From: Planococcus citri
Lineage: Eukaryota > Arthropoda > Insecta > Hemiptera > Pseudococcidae
Reading direction: 5' to 3'
Length of the DNA: 64,000 nt
Assembly (NCBI RefSeq): GCF_950023065.1
Contig: NC_088679.1
Span: forward strand, 66,464,001 to 66,528,000
The notes below the pieces were generated by a model. The model was not told where the DNA came from, made no database searches, and worked only from the letters and a program-made list of their open reading frames with translations. Shown in pieces: positions 1 to 12,124 of this stretch. The first letter of the stretch is position 1. Every line of letters begins with the position of its first letter. The translations under genes were made by a program, and so were the position numbers.

Positions 1-1137
1 ATTAATTAATAAAATTTCTTGTTTGGAACGGATGCTCATGCTTGTGAAACAAATGTAATCTGAGGTTATATTTACCAAAGTAAAAATATAAATTAGGACA
101 ATTTCCATGTACAAAACCGTCAGCAATCCGATTGAAATCGCGTACTCCATATAAGGCTTAAGATGTGACGCAGCTCTGAAAAAAATCACATTCGTTTCCA
201 ACCTTCCTTATTATATTAAACATATCCATTTTCACGAATCATTTTCGAAAATTTACCTCAACAAATCGTGATGATATCTGGCCACAAAATGTATATCTCG
301 CAAAAACCCACGCTGTAATTTGAACACCTGACTCGGGCTAATGAAATTTCTATCGTTCAACTCTTCGTAATAGATTTTAAACAACTTGGAACGATTGTGC
401 AAAAAATCTGTCAAATTTTGATACTTGCAGAAAAATTCTCGAGTTAGAATAAATGTGAAAAAAGGTATAGTCAAGTTCATAACGCCCATCGGAATACCGC
501 AAATTATTTGAGAAAATAAAAGCATTAAAAATGTACTCAGACGATCAACGTTTTCGCAATACAGAGGAAAAACAGAGAACTTCGGATCACTAAGCTTCTC
601 CGGACTGTATCCGATGACTAGATCGAGATAAGTACTGAGCAGGAAGAAAAAGAAAATACCCATCTGTATACTTAGCACAATGTAACCTATTTTCAAAGTA
701 TGTTTTTTTGTAGCAATCAAACGAAATTGTGGAAAGTACTGGAAACTTGATAGAGATTTCAATTCGATATCGTAACACCGGTCCAAGATTTTGAAAGTTC
801 TGCGCATTCCTTCGTTGTAGAGGAAAGCTCCTAATGGGGTGAGAATCAGCAGATGAGCCATGGTCACGATTATCTCAGTGGAGAACAAGGTGAACGTTAG
901 GCGAGTGTTTGAGGTCAAAAATATGTACAGATTGCTGTGCGTGAATAACGATATGGCTGCGTAAATATTGAATAATATCCAGTACCGTGTTATGAACTTA
1001 TTGAATTTCTTGGAGTAGTAAAATTCTCCCAAGAACCAGTACATCAGGTGAATGATGTTCATTATTTTGTTTCTGTAACCGAAGATGTTCTTTTTACCGA
1101 AGAGTTGTTGGAAGAAGGAGCCGCAATTGTGTTCCAT
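1..1137 (-). CDS. Odorant receptor A (7tm_6), 3' part outside window
   Basis: Seven-transmembrane insect odorant receptor, a ligand-selective subunit expected to work with the co-receptor Orco in the dendrite membrane of olfactory neurons (family knowledge). Exon 1 is 257..1137, with donor GTAAAT after ...HDLLR in phase 2. Exon 2 is 76..175, with acceptor TTCAG and the expected 33-codon helix exon ending before GTAAAT. Exons 3 and 4 lie beyond the window start. The open frame runs on upstream to a TTG at 1233, but the first ATG is at 1137 (MEHNCG), which lines up with the starts of receptors D and E. About 327 residues are visible: an N-terminal GEFYYSK motif, four hydrophobic helices in exon 1, and the extracellular signature GYSPEKLSDP...FPLYCE. 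It is the most divergent member at this signature (FPLYCE where the others have YPxYCE). The exon 2 frame stays open past the donor to base 1, so that splice site is inferred from the paralogues. Confidence 0.85.
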
Positions 1138-1721
1138 GACGTTGGTGTGTTTAAATAGACTATAAGTTAACGAAGAGGTGTTTGAAGTGCACTGCGTTAA
1201 TTTTTTGTGTGTTTGTTTGGTCTTATTTTTCAAGAGTGTTTGTTCGCGATGTTCTTTAAAGATAACTGATTACAGTCAATAAACTACTACTAGGTATCTT
1301 CTAAAATAATGCTACTTGATTGATTTGTGTTTCATCATGCGTAGAGTTTTGAAATTATAAAGAGCTACCTATAAAGACCGACTAGTATTTAATAACATGG
1401 TAGATATTTTAGGGCGAAATCCAACGTATAAAAGTATCAAGTTTTAAACGATATTGAAGTAGTTTTATGTTTTTTTACCTAATTCTTTTCACAAATGCGT
1501 TAAGTAATAAAATGATAACCTGGAAGTTTTTAAATGATTTTCAAAGTCACGTATACAACGAAAATACTGCTTAAAAACTACTCATGTCTTTTACAACTTT
1601 CCATAAGTGGAATTTCATTAATAGTAGGTACATTACATTATGAGTAGGTATACCTAGTAGATTTTTTTTTCATCACAGTAGCGGACATGCATTTTCATTA
1701 CGAAAAAAACGAGAGTGATAG
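1138..1721. other. 5' flank of receptor A, no gene seen
   Basis: AT-rich upstream region of receptor A. It should hold the promoter, but I see no recognisable TATA box or other motif that I would defend. Confidence 0.5.
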
Positions 1722-2405
1722 AAAGGAAGACAGACAACCTTGATTAGCCAGACGGACAGGTCAATGACCTTGAGTACACCAAACAGACAGACAACCTTGA
1801 GAAGTCCGACAGATGGCTTGGTGACCTAAAGAGGCTAAACAGACGACCTTGGAAAACCATACAGACGGGTCAATGACCTTAAGAGCTTAGACATGAAGTC
1901 AGACTACCATGAGAGACTATACAGAGGTCAGTGACCTTAAGAAGTCGGACAGGTGTGTCAATGATCTTGAAAGGCCAGACAGGCAGACAGACGACCTTGG
2001 GTAGTTGTTTTGATGGGTTAATAACCTTTAGAGACTGGACAGAGACAGACAGACAGAAAGACCCCCTTGGGAAGCCATGATAGACATGTGGTCAATCGTG
2101 ATAGGCTAAATAGACGGATCACTGACCTCTAGAGGTCTGACAGGTGGATAGACAATCTTGAGAGGCCAGCCAGACGGGTCAATGACCTTGATGGGCCATA
2201 CAAACAGCCGACATTGGGAAGTCAGACAGATAAGTAAATACCTCGAAAGGACAGACAAGCTGACAGACAACCTTGAGAAGCCAGACAGGTGATGAGTCAT
2301 TGACCTCGAGAGGCACGACAGGGGGACAGACAACCTTGAAAAGTCACATTGACGGATCAATGGCCATGAGAGACCAGCCAGCCAGACAGACAGGTTCTTT
2401 AGCCT
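1722..2405. repeat. Degenerate minisatellite, CAGACAG / GGTCAATGACCTT units
   Basis: About 12 diverged units alternate the words CAGACGACCTTGAGAAGCCA and GGTCAATGACCTTGAGAGGC at a spacing of roughly 50-60 bp. Two further arrays of the same family lie at 43715..44465 and 49190..49940. Short open frames in it are by-products of the repeat. Confidence 0.8.
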
Positions 2406-2464
2406 TAAGTGAGTTTTCAGATCATAGCAGTGAAAAAGTAGTCGTGGGGAAAAATGGGGAAAGG

Positions 2465-2575
2465 GGAAAACTAGGGGAATTTCGGTGACATTACAATTTC
2501 AAGGGTAAAACTAGGGGAATTCGGTTAACATTACAGTTTTAATGGGAAAACTAGGGGAATTTGGGTAGTAACAAG
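2465..2575. repeat. Short tandem repeat, AAAACTAGGGGAATT units
   Basis: Three imperfect copies of a unit of about 52-54 bp, each containing AAAACTAGGGGAATT, two of them followed by an ACATTACA word. Confidence 0.75.
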
Positions 2576-2579
2576 TTTA

Positions 2580-3924
2580 TGGAAAATTACCATAAGTGAG
2601 GTAAAAATGAAGTATCTACTGCATTTTCAACCTTCCAAGTTTATATAGTGCTGAATTTCAATTCAACCCTATTTAAGCAAAATCTACATATTTCTTATGC
2701 TGAATTTGTCATGTTTTTTTTTCCTGTACCTACTTGTGGTCGATTATAGCATAGAAATAAGCTTATTTTTTCTAGGTGAAGTTACCCATTGAATGTGAAA
2801 GTTTTGCATTGTAAGACAATAAAATTAATTTGTTTTGGAAGAAACTTGAATATTTCAACTTTCTTTTCTTTATTTATTAAATATCGCGTGATATTTGTTT
2901 TCAATACAAATATTCGACTTTTAAAACTTCAAGAATATTTTTTCTACAGTTTTTTTCCTACGCTAAGTAGGTACCTGGTTTCGGTATTAGAAAACCTATG
3001 CTTGAATTATTAAACGTGTACCTTATCTACCTTATGCACTGGCATGCCACCATACCTATGTTTTCATAAACAACTTTGTGTAAGCTTTACTTCCTTTGCA
3101 TGATCTTATTACGTATTATAATTAAATACACTTCTCAAAATCGTTCAAATCATTTTAATTCACATACTAGACATCAAAACAATATTTTCAATTTGCATTT
3201 AAAAAATAGAAATGATGAAAGTTTGAATGGCAAAAGCGCATAAAATTAAGTCCTTACGCTTCAACTTAAAATGCAAAAGTTAGTGGAAATACATACTTAG
3301 TTAAAATTAACTGGTCGTTGAAAGAACATGATAATCATATCTGTTACACTACCATTGGCATTTTTCATCTCTAATGTGCAGTTTTTTCGCCAGACATTAC
3401 TTTTAAAAAACTTTTCGTTGCTGAAATTGTCAAAAGTCTCGTATTCATTGCCAAAAATCTCGAAAATTCTCAATTTTTGGTCTAAAATTACCAAAAAAAA
3501 CTTTCATTTAAAAATTTGCCAATATTTTATAGATAGTTCAACTTTTTCGACAAAATTTGGAAAAAGGAATTGCGAAAATGTCCTGCCTTTTGCTAAAATT
3601 AAACAAGTTTCTATCGAGTTTCATTTTTAGATTTTAATTAAAAATGGAAAGGTCCATGTTTTTCTGATACTTAATTTGTTTTTTGCATTAGAAATGTATT
3701 GTGTTTTGTCACTTTTCTGGTTACTTTTTTGAGTGTTTTAGGAGGTTACTGAAGTCACTTTTTTCAGAAAAAAAATGTACAAGCCTTGGAATTTCAAAAA
3801 ACTGTTGATTAAATTTGAGTAATGTTGACATTAAAAAAATATATCTTTTTATGAAGTCATCCTTTTTTTGGAATTGTAAATTTTCCAGAGCTCTTGTTCT
3901 TGCTGGGCTCGGGTCATTCAACAT
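2580..3924. other. AT-rich intergenic DNA, nothing recognised
   Basis: No open frame with family features, no terminal inverted repeats found. The small open frames at 2789..3013 and 3328..3630 have AT-driven composition and no recognisable motif. Confidence 0.5.
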
Positions 3925-4262
3925 CAAAAAGAGGACAAGAGGAAAAGACAGCAAGAGGAAAACATGACAAGAGGAAAACACCACAAGAAGAAAAGACAAC
4001 AAGAAGAAAAAAACGACAAGAAGAAAAGACGACAAGAAGAAAATGATGATAATGACAAACATGATGAAAGTGATGAAAATGACAAACATGATGAAAGTGA
4101 TGAAAATGACAATAATAGCAATAATGACAAACATGGCAAAAATGTCAAAAATGACAAAAATGACAAAAATGACAAAAATGAAGAAAAAGACAAAAAAGAT
4201 GAAAAAGGGGAAAATGATGAAAAGACAAAAAGACGGAAAGTCATTCATGTGAAAAAACACCA
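3925..4262. repeat. Purine-rich low-complexity tract (AAATGACA and relatives)
   Basis: Begins with AAGAGGAAAAGAC-type units, then GATGAAAATGACAAAC, then AAATGACA octamers. It is open in several frames on both strands, giving artificial K/D/E/N-rich or S/F-rich translations. There is no start context, splice site or neighbour that would make it a gene. Confidence 0.85.
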
Positions 4263-5374
4263 CTAGGTAGTTGTCATGCTTGGAGAAAATCTATTATGTA
4301 GAGGGTAAATGAGGACCCAAAGTACTCGGCATAGCAGGGAATATATGCCCTCAGTCGTTGGTAACACTGCTGTGGCAGTGCTATCTAGCGGATTAGTTCC
4401 ATGAGACGCGGGATGACCAAAACAGCCGGCTGTGTCCACTTTGCAGTTGTCTTAGGTTGCTTAGAGTAATCACTCCTGACTCCTCTGGACAGATGTTGGT
4501 AATGAAATATGATGCGCACACTCGAAATAAAAATGTATTCGAACATATTAACACTAATACAAAGATATATACACGAAAATAAAACGGAATAAAATCGCCA
4601 TAATGCGAACGGAAACGTAAAACGGTAATACTTAATCGAATAGAATCACGGACAATCGAATAGAAAAATCTAAAAGTCACGATTGATGTTTGTTGACTTC
4701 TCGGAAATGTAAACAATACAATGTATCTCAATAATAAGGTGAATTACGAGTAATTACCACAAAATAATCGAATATAAATAATGACGCGAATTTTTACATT
4801 ATTTTCAACAGTTGGGACAACAAGCCTTAAGTAGAACTGCACGGATGCTGTGTAACTATATAATAGCTCTAGATATTACCTATGTTATTGTAAAGAGGCT
4901 TGATGATATACCATCAGGCGCGGCGGGGTCGCTTTGATTTCGCGAGGTGACTTTGATAGCGCTTATTTTTCTGCACGTTTTGATCTGTGGAGCGAGTAAA
5001 ATGTCGAATTACATTTTTTTTTTCAAGCGAAGTGGTTACATTGATGGTGAATTGGTGAGTTTTTTAAAAGTGGTAATTTTTCAAGATTTTTCATCACTCA
5101 ACAAAAGTTGATGTTACAGTATTTTCAGATATATAATAGAACATTGGCTAATAGTCTATTGTAAGGCTACACTCCTTGGGAAATATCTCCAAAAATTTCA
5201 AGTTTACAGGTTGAGGTGCCTCCGATCCTTGGCCAATTGTTCTCAGTGGGGATGTTATCGATTTTCATCTGGTCCGGACTGAACCAGACCAGAGCAGACC
5301 AGACCGCAGGAACCAGATGAAATACATCTGCAATTATTAGAATACTTACGTTTTTTGTTCATTATATTTTTCAA
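4263..5374. other. Intergenic DNA, nothing firm
   Basis: A GC-richer block at about 4310-4500 looks like a decayed transposon end but I could not assign it. At 5250..5330 the word CCAGAC/GGTCTGG recurs in both orientations. Confidence 0.4.
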
Positions 5375-5655
5375 AATAGATATCAATGTTTCGAAACGTG
5401 AAAATATATTTATTTTAAAAATTTACACATGGTCCATAGTGGGCGTTCAAAATTTTGAACTGTAATTTTTATACTAGACATTCAACAATAAAAAAACAAT
5501 ACTTAAAATTATTGACCTAAACCACCAAAATGTTTGCATGGTGTTGGTGGAAGGATAGAACTTAATTTTAAGCCTTTGTGGAGGTTACTACCTCCATTAG
5601 TTTTTGAATGACAATTCTCCAAAAAAAAGGTAGTCTATATTTGGTGCGCTTAGCT
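5375..5655. repeat. Dispersed repeat, copy 1
   Basis: Shares long diverged blocks with 17260..17560 (CCAAAATTTTGAACTGT-like start, AGCCTTTGTGGAGGTT, TATTTGGTGC end) and partly with 16795..16990. Internal coding capacity is absent. Confidence 0.7.
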
Positions 5656-5831
5656 TTATTAAAAAATGTGTGAGCTGAGTATGGTGCTCAATCATTCAAT
5701 GAACTCGTTTGTACATATAGAGCAGATATTTTTATCAAAATCGAATGAAATTTTTTTATTCCGTGATTGAATTTCTATACATATGTAGGAATGTTTCAAA
5801 ATACCTGGATAGTATGTGACTGTGTATTATT

Positions 5832-7448
5832 TTAAGCAGCATATCTAGTGTTAAAGTATCGTCTTAATACATTAACTGTGGAATAGACGTAGTTGCACAT
5901 TCGTAAGAAAAAAGTCATATCCATTGGGTAAATTTTTATCGCTTTGAATCCGATGGCAACTTGAGCTTGATAGAGCAACAATAAGTAAGATTTCCGTTTC
6001 AATGGGCTCAAATAATACCAAGGCATGTTGTAAACCGAATCGTTGAACATTTCGCCCTGAAATTAAATCATGAATATAGGTTGGTATGTTAGCAGAATTC
6101 GAATGAAAATTCTACGTTATCGATAGTTGAATAAATTAATTGTTTTCCAGAAGGTTATATTAGTTTTTACTTATTACCATGTCGGAGAATAATCTTCCTA
6201 TCAAGCAATTCACGTATAATATCGTACAAACTCCACCTGCCATGTTGAGTGCTTTCATTAGAGCCAAGATGTTACCACTCTATATTTAAAAAAAGAAACG
6301 ATGTCGCTAAATTGAAAGTAATAGGAATTTTAGCATTTAAAAATAATATATACTTATAGCATAACAAATTGCTCACCAAGAACATCATGTACACCAGCAA
6401 CACTTCATTGTATAAAAAGAAAGCAACGCTGGCAGACATATTGAATTGCAAGTATTTTTTGAAATGAGAAATTCCTCTGAAAATATACGTATAGGTAGGT
6501 ACGTAAAGTAGAGAGGTATCTTTATCGATGAGTAGGTACAACAATCATTCGCAGATTCACTTACCTCAACAATTCCCGATGACGTTTACCAAACATGTGC
6601 ACCGTTTGTGTAAAAGAGCGATGATATTTGGGAAATTCGTCGATCGTTCGACATTGTTTATTCAGCAGTTGCTCGTAATAAATAGTCAGCAATTTGGACT
6701 GGTGATCCATCGAGTCGCTCATAGACTGAAACCTATGGTAATATTCTCGAGTCGCAGCTACAGAAAATCCAGGCACCAGTAAAGCCATCATTATAATCGC
6801 CACGCTAGGAATGAGCTGGGAAAGCAATAAAATTAAAAAACTCGTCCAACTGTCGACCTTTTCGCAATACGTAGGGTACATGTAGTAATCGGGTTCTTTT
6901 AATTTATCGACGGTGTATCCGATAAGTAAATGTAAATTACAACATATGAAAAAGCAGGTGCCCAAACCGACTTGCGTTGCTAATATTTTCCACAGAATTT
7001 TAGATCCATATTTTTCACGTTTGACGAATTTAACATCATCGGTCGAGGCAATCGGCAATTTCTCGAATTCCATGTAGATGTCGTTAGTTTGGTCGAGAAC
7101 TTTCAATGCTTCGGCTGCGTCGTTGCGGTTAATGTAGGATACGAGCGGAAATAAAATTAAAAGATAGAATTCCGTCAACATTACCTCGCTGGTGTTCAGT
7201 ACTTTGGTAAATCCCAAATTCGGCGTGAACGTGATGTATGCGATGCAATGACCCAGCATGATGAGACCATTGACTAGCAGGAACAGACCCCAAAATAATC
7301 TTACATTTCGATTGAATACATTGGAGAAGTAGAATTCTCCGACCAGCCAATGCATCAGATGCATTCTATTGATGGCTGTTCTCGAGTACCCGAATACATT
7401 ACGTTTACCTTGAATTTGATCCACTAGGGATTTAATACCTTGGTTCAT
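5832..7448 (-). CDS. Odorant receptor B (7tm_6), complete
   Basis: Predicted 436-residue odorant receptor. Exons are 6565..7448, 6377..6476, 6178..6279 and 5832..6056, with introns of 88, 97 and 121 bp. Donors are GTAAGT, GTGAGC and GTAATA; acceptors are TTTTCAG-like except exon 3, which follows ...TATAG, a weak pyrimidine tract. The ATG at 7448 opens MNQGIK. Hydrophobic helices lie near residues 50-72, 80-104, 144-170 and 195-222 (exon 1), 305-327 (exon 2), 334-356 (exon 3) and about 390-420 (exon 4). Visible signatures are GEFYFSN, GYTVDKLKEP...YPTYCE, CLIGRLFSDM and the C-terminal MPWYYLSP...VYSTVNVLRR typical of the 7tm_6 family. No frameshift or stop is seen, so it should be functional. 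Receptor A lies about 4.7 kb downstream and C about 5.3 kb upstream. The ligand cannot be guessed from sequence. Confidence 0.92.
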
Positions 7449-8040
7449 GATGATAACAGTAAAGTACGCTAGAATTATTCAAAATGCCAGGAAATGAAAA
7501 TGAAGTCTTCCTGAACCACGAGAACTTTAGTTAATGACGATGGTTTTTTCAAAAACGATGGTCGACTTGAAACCAGAAATACAAATAGGAGGTGTGGTAG
7601 AACAATTTAGAGATTTAGTTTTTACCTACTTGAAGATAGGCCTAAATGTATGTATAATTCATGTCCCAGATTTACTCGTACCTACTCACTTGAAGGTAAG
7701 TAGCATTTAAGTGTGATTGCACGTTAGCGAATAAATATTTATCTTGAAAACTAAATCTGAAAGTTTTTTTCCTTATTTGCTAAAACTCTGCTTAGATAGT
7801 TGGTTGCACTAGTATGAGAATGAATATTTAATTCATTCTGCGTTGGAAGAATACAGGTCTGTCTGTGTTGCTCTGGGAAATTTTTAAATTGTAGGGTGGT
7901 TACTAAAAGTATCTACCTACTTACTCGAAGTTCCAGAAAATTTTGTTTCCGATGAGCAAAATGGTTAAGAGTGTGCATAATTCATTTTTCAACAGAAAAT
8001 GGTAACTATTTGGAAAGAATAGATACTTATATCGAATCCA
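7449..8040. other. 5' flank of receptor B, nothing recognised
   Basis: AT-rich upstream region of receptor B without recognisable regulatory motif or repeat structure. Confidence 0.5.
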
Positions 8041-8890
8041 TTTTTGAAAAAGAAAATGCGAATTTCAGTTTGAAGATAGAATGAGGCCTTTATTTTTGAA
8101 GACAGACTTCATTTTTGAACAGAAAATGAAAATTTTGTTTGATTTTTGAAAAGAGTTGCATACTTGACTTTATTCGCGGAGAGAAAATTAAAACTTTATT
8201 TTTGAACATTTTATATTATTTAAAAACAAAAAATAAAAACTTTCTTTCATTTTTGGAAAGAGTATGGAAATTTCATTTTAGAAAAAAATTAAAACTGAGA
8301 GAAAATCATATACTTTTTTTGCAGGGAAGCTGAAAAAATTCATTTTTGAACTAAAAAAAAATTAAAACTAAATTTTTTTAGCAGAAAATGGAAAGTGCCT
8401 TTTATTTTTGGAAAGAGCATGCCAACTTCGATTTGAAGAGGAAATGCAGATTATACTTTAGAAGTACGTAAAACTGAAAAAGTTCATTTTTAAACAAATA
8501 ATGAAAATTTTGTTTTTTGAACAAAAAATGAAAACTTCTTTTCATTTGTGGAAAGAGTATGGAAATTTCATTTTGGAGAAAAATTCTAATCTCAGTTTTA
8601 AGAAAAACTGTATTTTCAGTTTCTGAAGAAAAACTGAAAAACTTTTTTTTTGAACTACAAAATTTTAAAAACTAAATTCTTGAACAAAAAATGAAAATTT
8701 CGTTTCATTTTTGGAAGGAGTTGCAAACTTTATTTTCAAAGAGAAAATGAAATCATCATTTCTGAACATTTTATTTTTATAAACATAAAAATTGAATCTT
8801 CATTTTTGGTCAAAAAATTGAAACGTCAAGTATTTCACTTTTCAAAAGAGTAGGTACCTATATGTAGAAACTTCTTTTTAGTGAAAAATA
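8041..8890. repeat. AT-rich degenerate minisatellite, block 1
   Basis: Loosely periodic units built from CATTTTTGGAAAGAGTATG, AACTTCATTTT and TTTTTGAACAAAAAATGAAA. The same unit returns at 10005..10550 and 12125..12450, so the three blocks look like one array later split by insertions. Confidence 0.75.
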
Positions 8891-8894
8891 AAAG

Positions 8895-9745
8895 GTGTGT
8901 AAACTTTGATAGAGTGAAATATGGAAATACATACCACGATAGAGTGAGATTATAATAATTTCTAGCTGACAATGAGGTGGTGAAGATAATTTTCATTCCC
9001 TAGAGAGTGAGACTTACCTAATGCCAGATAGTGAGTCGGAGAGCTTTTGTAATAAGACCAAATCACCGTATGCACATCAAATGATATTTGTGGTTTAAAC
9101 GAGAATAAATGGATATTTCCTACATGTCAATATTATTTATTCTTCATAAAAATACAAATTAGGAGAATCAATATAAAATATTTGCAGCTATTTTTAGGTA
9201 TAATTACTATAGGGACGCGTGTCCCTAATATACGACTCGCGTTTATAATTAGAAGCATAATAATTCTATAAATTATTAAATTAATTGAAGATGATGAATT
9301 AAGCATTATTTATACCATGTAGTTACGTAGTTAGTATCCCCAGCTTGATACCAATCTGGGTCAAAAGCTTATGCACAAAACCCAGATAGATATTCGTAAA
9401 ATAATTACGATAAAGTTGCAATTAAATTACTTTGAGTCTTTCGACTCAAGGTATGTGCCATTTCATCACTTACCTAAACTGTACAAATTTTCTGTCTCTT
9501 TCGCGGGCTCTGCTCATACTAAGAGCGATGACAGAAATGGATTACTATAGAGGTTCCTATTGTCCGAGAAATACCTCCGATGGCCGGCAGGATCGGAGTA
9601 ATATCCAAAAAGTACCGCGATTAATAAATTAAATATTTATCAAAAACCACATTATAATAATAGCACAAATTATCCACCGAATAGTGGGCGAAACTAGGAA
9701 AGAGGAGAAGAGGAGGACCTCTTCTGCCTATACATTGGAGAAATA
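8895..9745. repeat. Dispersed repeat pair, copy 1
   Basis: Diverged homologue of 10535..11245. Shared landmarks in the same order: GATAGAGTGAGAT, a run ending in ATTCCCT.AG, a CTTTCGCGGGCTCTGCTC / CTTTTGGCGGTTGTACCC region, GATGGC.GGCAGGATCGGAG-like words, and CCTCTTCTGCCTAT at the end. No coding capacity was seen; it may be a solo LTR or non-autonomous element. Confidence 0.65.
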
Positions 9746-9835
9746 CATATCTTAGTGACATTAGTACCGATGATTCGGAGTTGACGAACATGTGTTGCAC
9801 TCTGGTGGTGAAATGCATGAAATACATGTTATCAT

Positions 9836-9941
9836 GCTGAAAGGGGGACATTTCATTCTCACGCAGGCTTACACACACGCACACTCGACTTGTCGAGATG
9901 CAATTCTCTACAAAATGACGTCAAAATGTCCCCCTTTCAGC
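9836..9941. repeat. 18-bp perfect inverted repeat
   Basis: GCTGAAAGGGGGACATTT at 9836..9853 is repeated in perfect inverse complement at 9924..9941, with a 70-bp loop between them. It sits directly beyond dispersed-repeat copy 1 and has no equivalent beside copy 2. Confidence 0.8.
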
Positions 9942-10004
9942 AAGTTGATGGTGGCGCCGCCACAAGATGTCAACGCCAAATCCGTACAGTGAGCACTGCG
10001 ATAG

Positions 10005-10550
10005 TATTGAATTTTTGGAAAGAGTATGGAAACTTCACCTTGGTAAGAAAAATTCAAGCTTCCTTGATTCCAAGAAAAAATAAAATTTTAGTTTTTGAAA
10101 AAAAGCTGAAAAAATTCATTTTTGTACAAAAAAATTGTACTCCAAATTTTTGAAAGAAAACTGAAAACGTTGTTTCATTTTTGGAAAGAGTATGCAAACT
10201 TCACTTTTGGATGGAAAATGTAACCTTTATTTTTAAACAACTGAAAAACTTCATTTTTGAAAAAAAATTAAAACTTTAGTTTTGAACATTTCATTTAAGT
10301 ATTTACCTATGAGGCTATGAATCAAAAAACAAAAACTTCATTTTTGAGCAAAAGATGAAAACATTATTCCATTTTTGAAAAGAATAAGGAAAATTCACTT
10401 TGATGAAAAATTCAAACTTCAATTTCAAGAAAAAATGAAATTTCAGTTTTTGAAAGAAGCTGATTTTGAACAAAAACTGAAAACGTTGTTTCATTTTTAA
10501 AAAGAGTGTGCAAACTTCATTTTAGGAGAAAAAAATGAAAACTTGATAGA
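10005..10550. repeat. AT-rich degenerate minisatellite, block 2
   Basis: Same unit family as 8041..8890, with the word TTTGGAAAGAGTATG followed by AAACTTCA.TTT recurring. Confidence 0.75.
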
Positions 10551-11245
10551 GTGAGATTTGACGTGATTGGGATAGAGGGAAATTACCATAATTCCTATTT
10601 ACATTCCCTTAGGTAGTGAATATTTACCTTGCCATGGATAGCTCAGATCATAGGAGAGGTTTCAATCAACACCATCTACTCTTCACATTAATCATTCTAA
10701 ATTACCAAATCAATACACACATTCGACACAAGTGCTTTTTATGTGATTTATTGATAGTAAAGAATAATAGAAAAATACACATCGAGGATTAATTTAGTAT
10801 AAAATAATTCTTAGATTATTTTATAATGGGTACAAGCTCTGGCTTCTACCTTACAACACGCGTTAATAACTAGAATATAATGTTAATAATAATGAAAAGT
10901 GTTATTATTAAGTAGCGATGAAGTAAAATAATTTAATATACGTTAAGGGGTCATAGGGGGTAATTACTTACCCTTGAAACTGTAAGCGTTTTCTGCCTCT
11001 TTTGGCGGTTGTACCCCAATAATAGTTAGCATCGACAGAAATGTATTACATGAAGCACCTATTCAGATGAGAAGTATTTCCGATGGCTAGCAGGATCGGA
11101 GAAATACCCAAAGGTTCCGAGATTTATCACATATTATGATTATTTAAATCACGATACAAATTCACATTAACCACTTTACGAAGTGGACAACATTGGTAAA
11201 AAAGGAGGAAGAGACACCACATTAGGGGTCCTCTTCTGCCTATCA
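10535..11245. repeat. Dispersed repeat pair, copy 2
   Basis: Second copy of the repeat at 8895..9745, in the same orientation; the two are clearly diverged and therefore old. Its right part is followed by a hAT-type MITE at 11259. Confidence 0.65.
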
Positions 11246-11258
11246 CATCTAATGGGTT

Positions 11259-11695
11259 CAGGGCTGTTGAATTACCGTAATTTATTCGCTGGTAAAATAC
11301 GGCGGTAAAATATGTTAAAATACGGTATTTTACGGTATTTATGGTATTTTACTAATTTGGATATGAAGAGTTATTTTTTGTAGTTTGACTTCAAAGTTTC
11401 GAACTTCTGACCTGCCTCTGAAGTAAATTTTCACCTGTTTTAGGTGTTATTAGAGATTATAGGATATTTTCCATGGACATTTTTTGGAAATTTATGGGGA
11501 AAATTTTTGGTAACTTTCAAATCATGAATTTCCATGGAAATTTGGAAATTTATGAAGGAAAGATGGGGAAAAAAGTGTTCAATTTGGCTTATTGGTAAAT
11601 TATGGTAAAATACGGTAATAAACTTTTGGTAAAATACCGTAAAATACGGTAAAATACCGCCGTAATTTACCAACATAAATTACCTTACAGCCCTG
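11259..11695. mobile_element. Non-autonomous hAT-type MITE
   Basis: 437-bp element whose ends are inverted repeats starting CAGGGCTGT and continuing with shared AATTTAT, GGTAAA and TACGGCGGTA words. It is flanked by the perfect 8-bp direct repeat AATGGGTT at 11251..11258 and 11696..11703. An 8-bp target duplication with a CAGGG end is the hAT pattern. Inside are many GGTAAAATACGGTA words and no transposase. Confidence 0.85.
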
Positions 11696-11718
11696 AATGG
11701 GTTTCATAGTGCTACATA

Positions 11719-11926
11719 CAGGGTGCCCAGAAATATCAAGTACCCCTAAGAAAGTTTTTCATTAAAAATATAGGTTGTCAACGTGAAATAGATGCATATG
11801 ATTGGTGGAATGTTATCTCTCCAGTCCAACAACCAATCATGTGCTATTATTATCATTCACTGTGACCAACCAAAGTATTTTAGTAGAAAACGTTTGTAGG
11901 GGTACTCGATATTTCTGGGCACCCTG
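11719..11926. mobile_element. Tc1/mariner-type MITE
   Basis: 208-bp element with terminal inverted repeats of about 40 bp beginning CAGGGTGCCCAGAAATATC, flanked by TA at 11717..11718 and 11927..11928. It has no coding capacity. TA target and CAGGG ends fit the Tc1/mariner group. Confidence 0.82.
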
Positions 11927-12124
11927 TAGTGGCAGAGAAGGAGCCTTCGCGATGGCCGAAACTAAGTAACGTTGCTGGTAAAAGGTCCGATGCACGAGCC
12001 TTCGAGCTGCGAGCCTCGGATGACTACGTCATTGAAACGTCATAGAAGTTCTCACATTACCATACTTGCAGTCTTAGGGAGATATTAATTTAATCATCGC
12101 TAAGGCGATGAAGACATATTTCTT

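Noticed and set aside
1137..1233. Extended N-terminus of receptor A from 1233
   Set aside because: The upstream codon is TTG, and the first ATG at 1137 agrees with the starts of the paralogues.
1722..2405. Possible regulatory or coding repeat near receptor A
   Set aside because: Same minisatellite occurs at two further places with no fixed relation to a gene, and the frames in it are short and unstable.
3721..4266. Open frames of 70-180 codons in several frames on both strands
   Set aside because: They arise from a purine-rich simple repeat; translations are low-complexity K/D/E/N or F/S/L strings with no start context or homologous motif.
4310..4760. Possible LTR of a retroelement
   Set aside because: Composition changes here, but I found no paired repeat, primer-binding site or target duplication in the window.
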